A stretch of 64,000 bases of DNA from Hyphomicrobiales bacterium (GTDB taxonomy: Bacteria; Pseudomonadota; Alphaproteobacteria; Rhizobiales; Rhizobiaceae): positions 1 to 64,000 of the forward strand of contig UCEY01000028.1 in NCBI GenBank assembly GCA_900471605.1, given 5' to 3'. The translations under genes and the position numbers were made by a program. This document shows, piece by piece, positions 54,219 to 62,931 of this stretch. Every line of letters starts with the position of its first letter. Within the stretch, counting starts at the first letter, position 1. The notes beneath the pieces are model-generated. The model saw only the letters and a list, made by a program, of their open reading frames with translations. It searched no databases and had not been told where the DNA came from.

Positions 54219-54580
54219 GACCAGCGTTCCTTATCTCGCGAATCATATTTACGATGTTGAGAATAGCTATATCAGCGAAGGGTACCTCGATATATCATCA
54301 ATCAAGGATTGTCAGCCGTGCTTCACGGAGCTCCGAGCAATGTTGTTTGTTCGTTGTAAACTGCAGACTTCCATAAATTGAAGGAACAGGTGGAAATCTG
54401 TGTCTGATGCGATTTATTGCAGTGGTGATAAGCCACTACGATTCCGGCGTTACCAGTCTGCTCGTTACGCGATCTCAGGCATCTCCAGAGATGCAAGGAG
54501 TGGTTGCCAGACAGCGTCATGACAGTTGACCTAGGCACGGTGGTCTGGGACACGGCGGCTCCCTCCACAGGAGCCGGAAT
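54219..54580. other. right-end non-coding region of the element
   Basis: It contains the presumed NACHT promoter in an AT-rich stretch near 54240-54310. A 13-bp copy (54444-54456) of CCGGCGTTACCAG is inverted relative to 49713-49725. A 60-codon frame at 54504 has no ribosome site and ends across the junction; I do not call it. Confidence 0.4.
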
Positions 54581-54600
54581 GTTGCTACATCGTTGCTATG
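54581..54600. repeat. right arm-type repeats for the integrase
   Basis: GTTGCTAC (54581-54588) and GTTGCTATG (54592-54600), the same tandem pair and 11-bp period as at the left end, 72 bp inside the right core. Confidence 0.6.
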
Positions 54601-54630
54601 TCTCGGGGCCATCCAAATATAACTGTGAAA

Positions 54631-56163
54631 TCATGTGGTATTTCGGGCCTTTAGTACAAGCAGCGAAAGGCGCAGCCAGCCCTTGAACCAGCGGCTGCGC
54701 TGGCCCAACCACACGCGTATCGTGGTCGGCGCGTCTTCGAGCGTCTGGCGGGCGATGACGTCGGAGCGATAACCGAGGCGATGAAGGCGAAAACCGAGAT
54801 CCGCGTCCTCGGTAACGTTGAACGGATCCCATCCGCCGGCATTGCGCAGCGCGTCCGTACGGAAATGATTGGAGGTACCGCCGAGCGGCAGCGGCATTTC
54901 CCGGCGGGCCAGCATCGGTAGCAGCCCGCGGAAGAGGCCGGAATATTCGAGCGAGAAGAGCGCGCTGATCCAAGAGTCCCGGGCATTGGTGATGATCAGC
55001 GGTGCCTGCAGGCAGGCGAGCTCGGGCGGTGAGGCCCGAAAGCGCGCATGCGCTTCGCGCAATTGCTGCGGATGCGGCCTGTCCTCGGCATCGTAGACAG
55101 CCAGAAATTCACCGCGGGCGGCAGCCAGCGCATAGGTGAGCGCCTTCGGCTTGGTGCGCGGTGCGGCGGGCGGCACTTCGACAATCTCGAAATGTCGGGC
55201 AGGCTTCAGAGCCTTCAGTGCGGCGATCGTTTCCTGATCGTCCGCCTCGCAGACGAGCTTGATGTCGAGCAGGGAGGGCGGCCAGTCGAGCCGCACGAGG
55301 CTGGCGATCAGCTGTTCCGCCACTGCCGCTTCGCGGTAGAGCGCCACCATCACCGTATAGCAGGGAAGTCCATCCTCCGGAGGCTGAAGCGCCGCCGGGC
55401 CGGGACCTGCGAATTGCTGTCGGGTAAAGGCGGCGAAACGCAGCCCGAGCGACGCGAAATAGATCAGCGACAGGAGAATATGCAGGACGAGCAGCGTCTC
55501 GACGGGCATGACGATCAGTGCCGAGACGAGGGCGGCAAACCAGAGCCCGGCATAAAATCCCTGGTTGCCGGAAAGCACGATGCGAGCCGAAAAAGCAGGG
55601 TGACGGTCGAACAGTCCGCTGATCGTCTCGCGCACGCGTCGCATCCCCCCGGTTTGCCAGACTGCCCGGCGGATCGCGGAAGGGGTCGTGATCGCAAGGC
55701 CCTGTCCGAGCTGCGGCATGGTGGAAAGGCTTGCCCGGAGATCGGAAAGCCTTGTCGCTTCGGGCACGATCGCCACTTGTGGCGGCAGGAAGCGGTGGTT
55801 GATCCGGATCTGGATCGGACGCTGCAACTGGCTATCCAGCCCTGGCATGTCGTTGATCGAGGCCGGATCGATCTCAGCCATGAAGGGCAGGCGGAGGTAG
55901 CGAGCCATCGCTCCATAATAGGCTACCTCGTCGATCTGGCCGCAGTGAAGCAGCTCGCTTTCGATGCTGGTGCAGTTGCGCCGCGACCTCTCGGAGAGCG
56001 TAGCAAGCAACGGTTTCGAGAAGCCCAGCGCGGCAAGGGCTGCGAATTCGGGATCCTCGGCAACGGCGCCAGGATCTGCCGACAGTTTTCCGAACGAGGC
56101 TGGCTTGACCGGCGCTTCGCCTTGCACCGACAGCGCCGCTGGCGGATATTCCCCTAAGCGCAT
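54631..56163 (-). pseudogene. glycosyltransferase N-terminal fragment (severed by the integrative element)
   Basis: Codons 1-497 of a family 2-like processive glycosyltransferase, plus 13 foreign codons (RLSLLVLKARNTT) before a stop in element DNA. Residues ~40-160 resemble an MshEN-like regulatory domain. Two membrane segments lie near 205-250 (FAALVSALIVMPVETLLVLH). The catalytic domain has YTVMVALYREA, YDAEDRPHP (DxD-type), TEDADLGFRLHR and QRSRWFKGWL (QxxRW). All catalytic motifs survive, but the C-terminal helices are gone. The intact product would have been about 640 residues, a predicted membrane polysaccharide synthase. Confidence 0.9.
54672..54681. repeat. right attachment core (attR)
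   Basis: GCAGCCAGCC, identical to 32268-32277. Immediately to the right the sequence continues as the conserved FKG and QRSRW codons of the interrupted gene. Confidence 0.75.
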
Positions 56164-56222
56164 GATTCTGCTACACCGCCCGCAAGCGAACGCCCCAACC
56201 TGTCCCGATCTGGATCATAGAG

Positions 56223-57107
56223 ATGCATCCCATGATTGCATCCCCGAAAATCAAGGGGTTTCTCAACCTTCTGCAGCTTTGCCTTGTGGCGGGGGGGATT
56301 TTTTCCGCCGCCCTGCCAGCCCAGGCAGGGGAAGGCGGCAGCCCGCTGCCGCTGATGTTCGATGCCAAGGAGCGGCTTGCCCGCCCGGATCTCTCCACCA
56401 TTGTCCGGGTGCGGATCCTGACCAGCGTCGATTTCCCGCCGTTCAATTTCGCCGACCAGACCGGCCGGCTTGCAGGCTTCAATGTCGATCTTGCGCGCGA
56501 GATCTGCGCCGAACTGAAGATCGAGGCAAAGTGCCAGATCCAGGCACTGCCCTTCGGCGAACTGGAAAAAGCCCTTGAGGGCGGTGCCGGCGAGGCGGTG
56601 ATGGCCGGCATCGCGGCCACGCCGGAGCGGCGCCTGCGGTTCGCCTTCTCACGACCCTATCTCGGCGTGCCGGCCCGTTTTGTCCGCAACCTCAAGGCCA
56701 GGATCGACGGTGATACGGCGGCAGCACTTTCCGGAAAGCCGGTCGGCGTCGTCAGGGGCACCGCCCACGAACTGATGCTGACGGCGTTTTTCCCGAAGGT
56801 CGCCGCCACGCCCTTCGACACCTACGAGGCGATGCTGGAGGCGCTAAAGACGGGCAAGGTGGATGCCGTCTTTTCCGACGGGCTGAGGCTGCCCTTCTGG
56901 GTCGCAGGCGAAAGCTCGGCAAAATGCTGCGCGCTCTTCGACGGCCCTTATCTGTCCGAAAAATTCCTCGGCGAAGGTCTTTCGGTCATGCTTCGCAAGA
57001 ACGATCCGCTCCTGACAGCGGCCTTCGACCAGGCGCTGAGCATCCTGTCGCGCAACGGCCGCCTGCAGGATATCTACCTGCGCTATTTTCCGAACGGGCT
57101 TTATTGA
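56223..57107 (+). CDS. periplasmic amino-acid-type solute-binding protein (SBP_bac_3)
   Basis: 294 residues with a signal peptide ending near LPAQAG (residue ~36). The family core is visible: VRILTSVDFPPFNFADQTGR, LAGFNVDLAREICAELKIEA, GEAVMAGIAATPERRLRFAF and SVMLRKNDPLLTAAFDQALS. No permease is adjacent. It diverges from the glycosyltransferase with a 59-bp gap, so it may act as a sensor-like or orphan binding protein; that is inference. Confidence 0.88.
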   Translation: MHPMIASPKIKGFLNLLQLCLVAGGIFSAALPAQAGEGGSPLPLMFDAKERLARPDLSTIVRVRILTSVDFPPFNFADQTGRLAGFNVDLAREICAELKIEAKCQIQALPFGELEKALEGGAGEAVMAGIAATPERRLRFAFSRPYLGVPARFVRNLKARIDGDTAAALSGKPVGVVRGTAHELMLTAFFPKVAATPFDTYEAMLEALKTGKVDAVFSDGLRLPFWVAGESSAKCCALFDGPYLSEKFLGEGLSVMLRKNDPLLTAAFDQALSILSRNGRLQDIYLRYFPNGLY

Positions 57108-57141
57108 TCGGCCGCAGGTAGGAGCAATTTCCTACCCGCGC

Positions 57142-57807
57142 TCACTGGCTCGCCCAGATGATCCGCGCGATCCATTCCACGTCGGAAAGATCGAAGGTTC
57201 GGTTCGGGTGGTCGGGATTGAGCGACAGGAGTTCGACCGTCCGGGCGCTCTGGCGGGCGAGCACTTTTGCCATCACCTCGCCTTCCCTGGTCTTGAGAAC
57301 CACGCGGTCGCCGCGGCGCACCTGCGCGCCGGGCTCGACGATCAGCACGTCGCCGTCGCGGTAGAGCGGCATCATCGATTCGCCCTGGACTTCCAGCGCA
57401 TAGACGCCGGCCTTGCGGGAAGGATCGACCGGGAATTCCACAACGTCCCAGCCCTGGCCTGCCGGAAAGCCGCCATCGTCGAAAAAGCCGCCGGCCCCGG
57501 CCTGCGCGAACCCGAGCAGCGGGATGGAGCCGCTCTGCGGCGGGAAATTGCCTTCGGGCATCGAGGAGCGGCCGGGAACCGCCGGCAGGTAGCTCATGAA
57601 CTGGTCGATCGTCGCGCCCGTCGCTTCCAGCACCTTGGCGATCGATTCGGTCGAAGGCCAGCGCAGCCGCCCGTCCGGGCCGAGCCGTTTCGACTTGTTG
57701 AACGAGGTGGGGTCGAGCCCGGCGCGCCGCGCCAGCCCGGAAGGCGTCAGCTGGTGGCGTTGGGCGAGCGTATCGATCGCGCTCCAGATCGTATCATGTG
57801 ACAGCAT
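57142..57807 (-). CDS. S24-family (LexA/CI-like) transcriptional regulator
   Basis: 221 residues. An N-terminal HTH (residues ~1-70, LTPSGLARRAGLDPTSFNKS) precedes a C-terminal S24 peptidase domain with the catalytic Ser in VQGESMMPLYRDGD and Lys in GEVMAKVLARQ. A potential Ala-Gly autocleavage site is in GFAQAGAGGFF. This is the phage-repressor-like class, not LexA itself, whose HTH differs. Convergent with the binding protein gene. Confidence 0.88.
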   Translation of the reverse strand: MLSHDTIWSAIDTLAQRHQLTPSGLARRAGLDPTSFNKSKRLGPDGRLRWPSTESIAKVLEATGATIDQFMSYLPAVPGRSSMPEGNFPPQSGSIPLLGFAQAGAGGFFDDGGFPAGQGWDVVEFPVDPSRKAGVYALEVQGESMMPLYRDGDVLIVEPGAQVRRGDRVVLKTREGEVMAKVLARQSARTVELLSLNPDHPNRTFDLSDVEWIARIIWASQ

Positions 57808-58031
57808 CGTCGTCCGTACCCGTGACCGGTGCGCGAGACAAAGCCGGACAAGCCAGCGCTCTGCGAACCTCTCGATCAGAACCCCTCCCGATCGGACTTT
57901 TGTCGACCGGATTCTTGAACGCTCCGTCCCGGCGGTTGCCAGCTCGCGCGCACGCCCCGGATTTTACCGGAACCGCAGCCTCGCGTAAAGGGATTGAGAG
58001 GAATAAAATCCTGTTCCCGTGGCGGCCCGTA

Positions 58032-58679
58032 TCAGGCCACCAGCGCCATGTTGATCTTGCCGAGCTTGATCACCGCCTGGGTGCGGCTATCGACGTTGAG
58101 CTTGAGGAGGATGGCCGAGACATGCGCCTTGATGGTCGCCTCGGAGACGCCGAGCTCATAGGCGATCTGCTTGTTGAGCAGCCCCTCGCCGAGCATGGAG
58201 AGCACACGGTTCTGCTGGGGGGTGAGCGTCCGCAGCCGCTCGATGATCTCAGTGAGGCCCGGATCTTCTTCCGGTCCCGCCAGATCGCCCTTCGGCGCCC
58301 AGATGTCGCCCTCCAGCACCGCCTGGATGCCGGCGCGGATATCGTCGAGCCCGGAGGATTTGGAGATGAAGCCGGAAGCACCGAGTTCCAGCGCCCGGCG
58401 GATGGTGGCGCTATCGTCGCTCGCCGAGACGATGACGATCGGCAGGCCGGAAAATTCGGCCCTGAGCGACATCAGGCCGGAAAAGCCGCTGACGCCCGGC
58501 ATCGAAAGGTCGAGCAGCATCAGGTCGGTATCGGGATTGTTTTCGGCCGCCCGCCGCGCCGCGTCGAAATCGCCGGCCTCGATGATGACGAGCTGTTCGG
58601 CAATGCCGCGCACCGAATGGCTGAGCGCGCCGCGAAACAGAGGGTGGTCGTCTGCGATGATGATCGTGAGTGTCTGCAT
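58032..58679 (-). CDS. NarL/LuxR-type response regulator
   Basis: 215 residues from ATG 58679, preceded by GGAGGGGGCG; a longer frame to 58769 has no support. Receiver: acidic pair in TIIIADDHPLFRGAL, phospho-Asp in LMLLDLSMPGVSG, Ser in VIVSASDDSA, and a Lys in GFISKSSGLDD. The C-terminal LuxR helix-turn-helix is LTPQQNRVLSMLGEGLLNKQ, IAYELGVSEATIKAHVSAIL. No partner kinase is adjacent. Confidence 0.93.
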   Translation of the reverse strand: MQTLTIIIADDHPLFRGALSHSVRGIAEQLVIIEAGDFDAARRAAENNPDTDLMLLDLSMPGVSGFSGLMSLRAEFSGLPIVIVSASDDSATIRRALELGASGFISKSSGLDDIRAGIQAVLEGDIWAPKGDLAGPEEDPGLTEIIERLRTLTPQQNRVLSMLGEGLLNKQIAYELGVSEATIKAHVSAILLKLNVDSRTQAVIKLGKINMALVA

Positions 58680-58765
58680 TTCCACGCCCCCTCCCAAGAG
58701 CATAGTCGTGCTTTGAATCTTAGGAAGTTGTAAACCTCTCGCAGACCCGAAACAAGTGCGGGAAA

Positions 58766-59182
58766 TCACGTACGATTGGGTTGTGGTTTATTGGCCTCCC
58801 GTTCGTCCGCGAATTCGCCGACGATCGCCATGAAGCGCCGCATGAACTTCTCCATGATCGACAGCGAACGGTCGACCTCCGCATCGCTCGGCAGCGCCTT
58901 CAAGGCGTCCGGCGGCGTGTGGCTGAGCCGCTCCTCGAGTGCGGTGACGCGTTTCGCCAGCCGGTCGAGTTCCTGTTCGTAGGCTGCCCTTTCGTCGGGC
59001 TGCATGCGGCAAGTGAGCGTGCCGTTCTCGTCGCGGCAGAGCGTCATCGCGCCGGTTTCGGTATCGAGCCGGACGATGCCGGTTTCGGTGCGCTGAAGCT
59101 GGAACCGGTTGGTCTGCGGTTGCTGCGCCGAGGCGGCGAGCGGCAAGAGCAGCGTGCAAGTCGTCAATGCGAGCGTTCTCAT
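58766..59182 (-). CDS. exported protein with coiled coil, function unknown
   Basis: 138 residues from ATG 59182, with AGGAGGACC upstream. Signal peptide MRTLALTTCTLLLPLAASAQ. The mature part begins with a short beta motif (TGIVRLDTETGAMTLCRDEN), a two-Cys stretch (LCRDENGTLTCRM), then a heptad-like helix (YEQELDRLAKRVTALEERLS). The C terminus is acidic-basic and probably helical. 86 bp upstream of the response regulator, same direction. Confidence 0.8.
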   Translation of the reverse strand: MRTLALTTCTLLLPLAASAQQPQTNRFQLQRTETGIVRLDTETGAMTLCRDENGTLTCRMQPDERAAYEQELDRLAKRVTALEERLSHTPPDALKALPSDAEVDRSLSIMEKFMRRFMAIVGEFADEREANKPQPNRT

Positions 59183-59264
59183 GTTGTGGTCCTCCTGCTG
59201 TAACGGTGGACAAGCGCCGGGCTTTGCGGCAAACGGTCGGAGAATAGCAGGTCCCCGAGAGTTG

Positions 59265-59615
59265 ATGATGACGGATATAGTGTACAAGATCGTGCCGGAA
59301 ACGCTCTGGCGTCAGGCGAAGCAAAAAGGTGTCTTCGAAGGCGCCGAAATCGACCTGAAGGACGGCTATATCCATTTCTCGACCGGCGCCCAGGCAAAGG
59401 AAACCGCCAGGCTGTATTTTGCCGGCATGGCCGGTTTGATGCTGATCGCGGTCAATGCACCGCAGCTCGGCGAGGCGCTGAAATATGAACCTTCGCGCGG
59501 CGGCGATCTTTTCCCGCATCTCTACGATACGCTGCGGATATCCTCGGTGCTCTGGGAAATGCCGCTTTTGATCGGCGCCGATGGCCTGCACGCGTTCCCG
59601 GAGAAGATGCCATGA
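59265..59615 (+). CDS. DUF952 family protein
   Basis: 116 residues: DIVYKIVPETLWRQAKQKGV, GAEIDLKDGYIHFSTGAQAK, then LKYEPSRGGDLFPHLYDTLR. The DGYIHFS and PHLY motifs define DUF952, a fold resembling a glutathione S-transferase-like or ADP-ribose-related domain of unknown function. Its stop overlaps the pyrD start by ATGA; the pair is commonly linked in rhizobia. Confidence 0.9.
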   Translation: MMTDIVYKIVPETLWRQAKQKGVFEGAEIDLKDGYIHFSTGAQAKETARLYFAGMAGLMLIAVNAPQLGEALKYEPSRGGDLFPHLYDTLRISSVLWEMPLLIGADGLHAFPEKMP

Positions 59616-60703
59616 TCGGCCCCTTTGCCGGGCTTGCCTCGCGCAGCCTTTTCGTTTTCGATCCGGAAACCGCCCACGGCCTGTCGATCGCCGCTCTGAA
59701 GACCGGCCTCGTGCCGGCCTGCCGGCTGCCCGCCGATCCACGGCTTGCCCAGACGGTTGCCGGCATTCGCTTTGCGAATCCGATCGGGCTTGCCGCCGGT
59801 TACGACAAGAATGCCGAAGTGCCCGATGCAATGCTGAAGCTTGGCTTCGGCTTTACCGAGATCGGCACCGTCACTCCAAAGCCCCAGGCGGGCAACGACA
59901 AGCCGCGCATCTTCCGCCTTGTGGAGGATCGCGGCGTCGTCAACCGGCTCGGTTTCAACAACGAGGGCCATGAGGCCGCCTTTGTGCGCCTGACCGCGCG
60001 GCGCAATGCGTCCGGCATCGTCGGCGTCAATATCGGCGCCAACAAGGATACGGCCGACCGTGTCGCCGACTATGTCGCCGGCATTCGTAAATTCTATGCG
60101 CTCGCCACCTATTTCACCGTCAACATCTCCTCGCCCAATACGCCGGGCCTGCGCGACCTGCAGGCGCGCGACAGCCTGAAGGCGCTGCTCGAAGCGGTGC
60201 TCGCCGCCCGTGCCGAAGAGGCGCTGCGCCACGGCCGCACCGTGCCGGTCTTCCTGAAGATCGCTCCCGATCTCACCGAGGAGAGCCTCGACGATATCGC
60301 GGCCGAGGCGACCGCCCATCCGCTCGACGGCCTGATCGTCTCCAACACCACGCTTTCCCGCGACGGGCTGAAGGACCAGGTCCGGGCGAAGGAGGCGGGC
60401 GGCTTGTCCGGCGCGCCGCTCTTCAGGCGCTCGACCGCCATTCTCGCCAAGGTTCGCAAGCGTGTCGGCCCGGACTTGCCGGTGATCGGGGTCGGCGGTG
60501 TTTCGAGCGCGGCCGACGCGCTCGAAAAAATCCGCGCCGGTGCCGATCTCGTGCAGCTTTATTCCTGCATGGTCTATGAAGGTCCCGGCCTGCCGGCCAC
60601 GATCGTCAAGGGCCTGTCGGGCCTTCTCGACCGGGAAAAGGTTTCCTCCATCCGTGAGCTGCGCGATACCCGCCTCGATCAATGGGCCGAGACGAAGCTC
60701 TGA
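59612..60703 (+). CDS. pyrD: dihydroorotate dehydrogenase (quinone), class 2
   Basis: 363 residues. The N-terminal helical region (GLASRSLFVFDPETAHGLSI) is the membrane-association part of class 2 enzymes. FMN and substrate motifs: GLAAGYDKNAEVPDAMLKLG, GTVTPKPQAGNDKPRIFRL, VNRLGFNNEGHEAAF, VNISSPNTPGLRDLQ with the catalytic Ser, and VIGVGGVSSAADALEKI. It oxidises dihydroorotate to orotate in pyrimidine synthesis and passes electrons to ubiquinone. Coupled to the DUF952 gene; the 3' end overlaps the convergent MATE gene by 25 bp. Confidence 0.97.
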   Translation: MIGPFAGLASRSLFVFDPETAHGLSIAALKTGLVPACRLPADPRLAQTVAGIRFANPIGLAAGYDKNAEVPDAMLKLGFGFTEIGTVTPKPQAGNDKPRIFRLVEDRGVVNRLGFNNEGHEAAFVRLTARRNASGIVGVNIGANKDTADRVADYVAGIRKFYALATYFTVNISSPNTPGLRDLQARDSLKALLEAVLAARAEEALRHGRTVPVFLKIAPDLTEESLDDIAAEATAHPLDGLIVSNTTLSRDGLKDQVRAKEAGGLSGAPLFRRSTAILAKVRKRVGPDLPVIGVGGVSSAADALEKIRAGADLVQLYSCMVYEGPGLPATIVKGLSGLLDREKVSSIRELRDTRLDQWAETKL

Positions 60704-62043
60704 CGCGCCTTGCGCGGCACCATAGCCGCCAGGAAGAAGCCGCGCATCAGGAGGAACAGGTTGAGCGACAGCCAGAGCCCGTGATTGCCCATCGCCGGCA
60801 CGAGCACCGCAAGCCCGACGCAATAACCGGCAAATGAGATGAGCATCATGTTGCGCATCTCGCGAGACCAGGTGGCGCCGATGAACACGCCGTCCATCTG
60901 GAAGGCGAGCGCCCCGGTGAGCCCTGTCACGGCCGCCCAGCCGAGATAGGTATAGGCTGCCTGACGGACGTCTTGCGAGGTGGTCAGAAGCTCGATGATA
61001 GGCTGGCCGAAGGCGATGAAGAACAGCCCGACCGCCCCCGCCATCACGAAGGACCACAGCCTGGTCAGCTTGAGCGCCCGGTCGAAGGACGGCCGGTATC
61101 GCGCCCCGACCGCCCGGCCGGCGAGCTGTTCGGCCGCGCCTGCGAGTCCGTCGAGGAAAAAGGCCGACAGCATGAAGATATTCATCAGCACGGCATTGGC
61201 GGCCAGCGTCACCGCCCCGAAACTCGAACCGACGCGGGTGAGCACCGCAAAGGCGCCGTTCAATATCAGCGAGCGGATCAGGATATCGGCATTGAGCTGG
61301 AAGAGCTGCCGCAGCTTGGCGGTATCGAAGATGTCCTCCCGCGTCGGCCTGTAGGCGGCGGAAAACTGCCGGCTGATAATGACGAGGCCGATCACCACGG
61401 CGGTCACTTCCGCCGCAGCCGTCGCCCAGGCGACCCCTGCCACGCCCCAGCCGAGCACGAGGCCGAACAGGATGGCGAGCACGATATTGGTGCCGTTGAG
61501 GATGATCTGCAGCATGAGGCCCAGCATGCCCTGGCCGCGCCCGAGCACGAAGCCGAGGATCGCGAAATTGGCAAAGGTCGCGGGGCTCGTCAGCACCCGG
61601 ATGCCGAAATATTGCCGTGTCACTCCGGCGACGGCGGGATCGCTGGTCATCAGGTCCGGCGCGAACCTGAGGATCAGCGGCGAGAGCGACAGCATGATCA
61701 CCCCGAGGCCGATCGCGCTCAGGAATGCCCGCCAGAACACCGCCTGCTGCTCGCGCCGGTCTCCCCGGCCGAAGGCCTGTGCCACCAATCCGGTGGTCGA
61801 GGTGCGGAAAAAGCTGAGACTGCCATAAATGAGATCGAAAAGGATGGCGCCGATCGCCAGCCCGGCCAGGGCTTCCGCCTTGCCGAGTTGCCCGACCACC
61901 GCGGTATCGGTCAGCCCCAGCAGAGGCGTCGTGAGAAATCCGAGCGTCATCGGGATGGCGATGCCGAGCACCAGCCGGTGCGTCACGTCGAACGGCCTGA
62001 CCGCCTCAGTCTCGCGATGGCGCCCCGCTTCCCCGCTTTCCAT
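60679..62043 (-). CDS. MATE-family efflux transporter (DinF-like)
   Basis: 454 residues with about twelve membrane segments in two homologous halves (TLGFLTTPLLGLTDTAVVGQ in the first, LAANAVLMNIFMLSAFFLDG in the second). The motif LGKAEALAGLAIGAILFDLI matches the DinF/NorM superfamily. It extrudes cationic or xenobiotic compounds against proton or sodium gradients. The next gene's stop lies 3 bp upstream of its start. Confidence 0.92.
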   Translation of the reverse strand: MESGEAGRHRETEAVRPFDVTHRLVLGIAIPMTLGFLTTPLLGLTDTAVVGQLGKAEALAGLAIGAILFDLIYGSLSFFRTSTTGLVAQAFGRGDRREQQAVFWRAFLSAIGLGVIMLSLSPLILRFAPDLMTSDPAVAGVTRQYFGIRVLTSPATFANFAILGFVLGRGQGMLGLMLQIILNGTNIVLAILFGLVLGWGVAGVAWATAAAEVTAVVIGLVIISRQFSAAYRPTREDIFDTAKLRQLFQLNADILIRSLILNGAFAVLTRVGSSFGAVTLAANAVLMNIFMLSAFFLDGLAGAAEQLAGRAVGARYRPSFDRALKLTRLWSFVMAGAVGLFFIAFGQPIIELLTTSQDVRQAAYTYLGWAAVTGLTGALAFQMDGVFIGATWSREMRNMMLISFAGYCVGLAVLVPAMGNHGLWLSLNLFLLMRGFFLAAMVPRKARQSFVSAH

Positions 62044-62046
62044 CGG

Positions 62047-62535
62047 TCAGCCGGAGAGAACCATGGCCCAATAGGGCCGGGCGCCGGCCGAGGTTCGCGC
62101 CATGGCGACGCCGAGCCCCTTATAGGATCCGAGCATGTTTTCGAGATGTTTCGGCGAATCGATCCAGGCCTGTACCGCCGCCGCGACCGTATCCTGTCCG
62201 CTGGCGATGTTTTCAGCCGCCGGCAACGCCACGTCGCTGCTCTTCATCCGGGCGCCGAAATCGTCGCCGAAGCCGATCAGGTGCTTCATCTCGTTGGCCT
62301 TGGCCATGCGAACGGCCTGGCGGGCCGCCGCCTTGCGGGCCGGCATGTCGAGCGTAAGCGCCGCGAGGCCGCGGCTTTGGCGCAGCTTGTTGACCATGGG
62401 AAGCGCGGCCTGGGTCTCGTCCTCGGCACCTGCCGTCGGCGTCAGCACGGCCGTGGTGGAGCAGCCGGCCAGCACCAGCGCCATGCCGGAAAAGACGAGA
62501 AGGTTCCGCCGCGTGGGTTTGATCAGCGAAGTCAT
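62047..62535 (-). CDS. CAP-superfamily lipoprotein
   Basis: 162 residues with a Tat-like or Sec lipoprotein signal (RRNLLVFSGMALVLAGCSTT, lipobox LAGC). The CAP domain has RQAVRMAKANEMKHLIGFGD, the signature ENIASGQDT, AVQAWIDSPKHLENMLG and YWAMVLSG. Bacterial CAP proteins are envelope proteins of uncertain enzymatic role. It follows the DUF6460 gene with a one-base gap. Confidence 0.9.
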   Translation of the reverse strand: MTSLIKPTRRNLLVFSGMALVLAGCSTTAVLTPTAGAEDETQAALPMVNKLRQSRGLAALTLDMPARKAAARQAVRMAKANEMKHLIGFGDDFGARMKSSDVALPAAENIASGQDTVAAAVQAWIDSPKHLENMLGSYKGLGVAMARTSAGARPYWAMVLSG

Positions 62536-62536
62536 G

Positions 62537-62803
62537 TCAGCGGCGATAGCTTATGAGGCGCAGGAGGACGAAGATCGGGATGACGATGATCGCGCCGAGC
62601 ACGAGGTAGTTGCCGACCCGGCCAAGCGCCCGGAAACCGTTATACCAGAGGTCCAGGAACCAGTAGCGGATCTCGCTAACGATATTGTCCGGCGTGAAGC
62701 CGAAGAACGCCAGCACGAAACCCACCACCAGGCACACCACGATCAGCTTGACGATCGTGCGACCCGGCGTATCGCCCAGGAACCTGTTGACCCCGTCCGC
62801 CAT
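62537..62803 (-). CDS. DUF6460-like membrane protein
   Basis: 88 residues: MADGVNRFLGDTPGRTIVKL, a first hydrophobic helix (IVVCLVVGFVLAFFGF), a Trp/Tyr-rich amphipathic stretch (EIRYWFLDLWYNGFRALGRV) and a second helix (NYLVLGAIIVIPIFVLLRLI). Two-span inner-membrane protein, first of a small set (with CAP and MATE) on this strand. Function unknown. Confidence 0.85.
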   Translation of the reverse strand: MADGVNRFLGDTPGRTIVKLIVVCLVVGFVLAFFGFTPDNIVSEIRYWFLDLWYNGFRALGRVGNYLVLGAIIVIPIFVLLRLISYRR

Positions 62804-62931
62804 CCTTGTCCTTCTCCGAATTGCTTGAAAGGCATAACCGCGGCTCTGTCGCGCCGCAAGCGTCTCCCCTCAGATAGAACTTGAGTTTTTTTGTGGCTTC
62901 GGCAAAGAACCACCACCTTCGAGGACCTTGC

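Noticed and set aside
54504..54686. 60-codon plus-strand frame at the right end of the element
   Set aside because: No ribosome site, and it runs across the attachment junction, so its end is made of host DNA.
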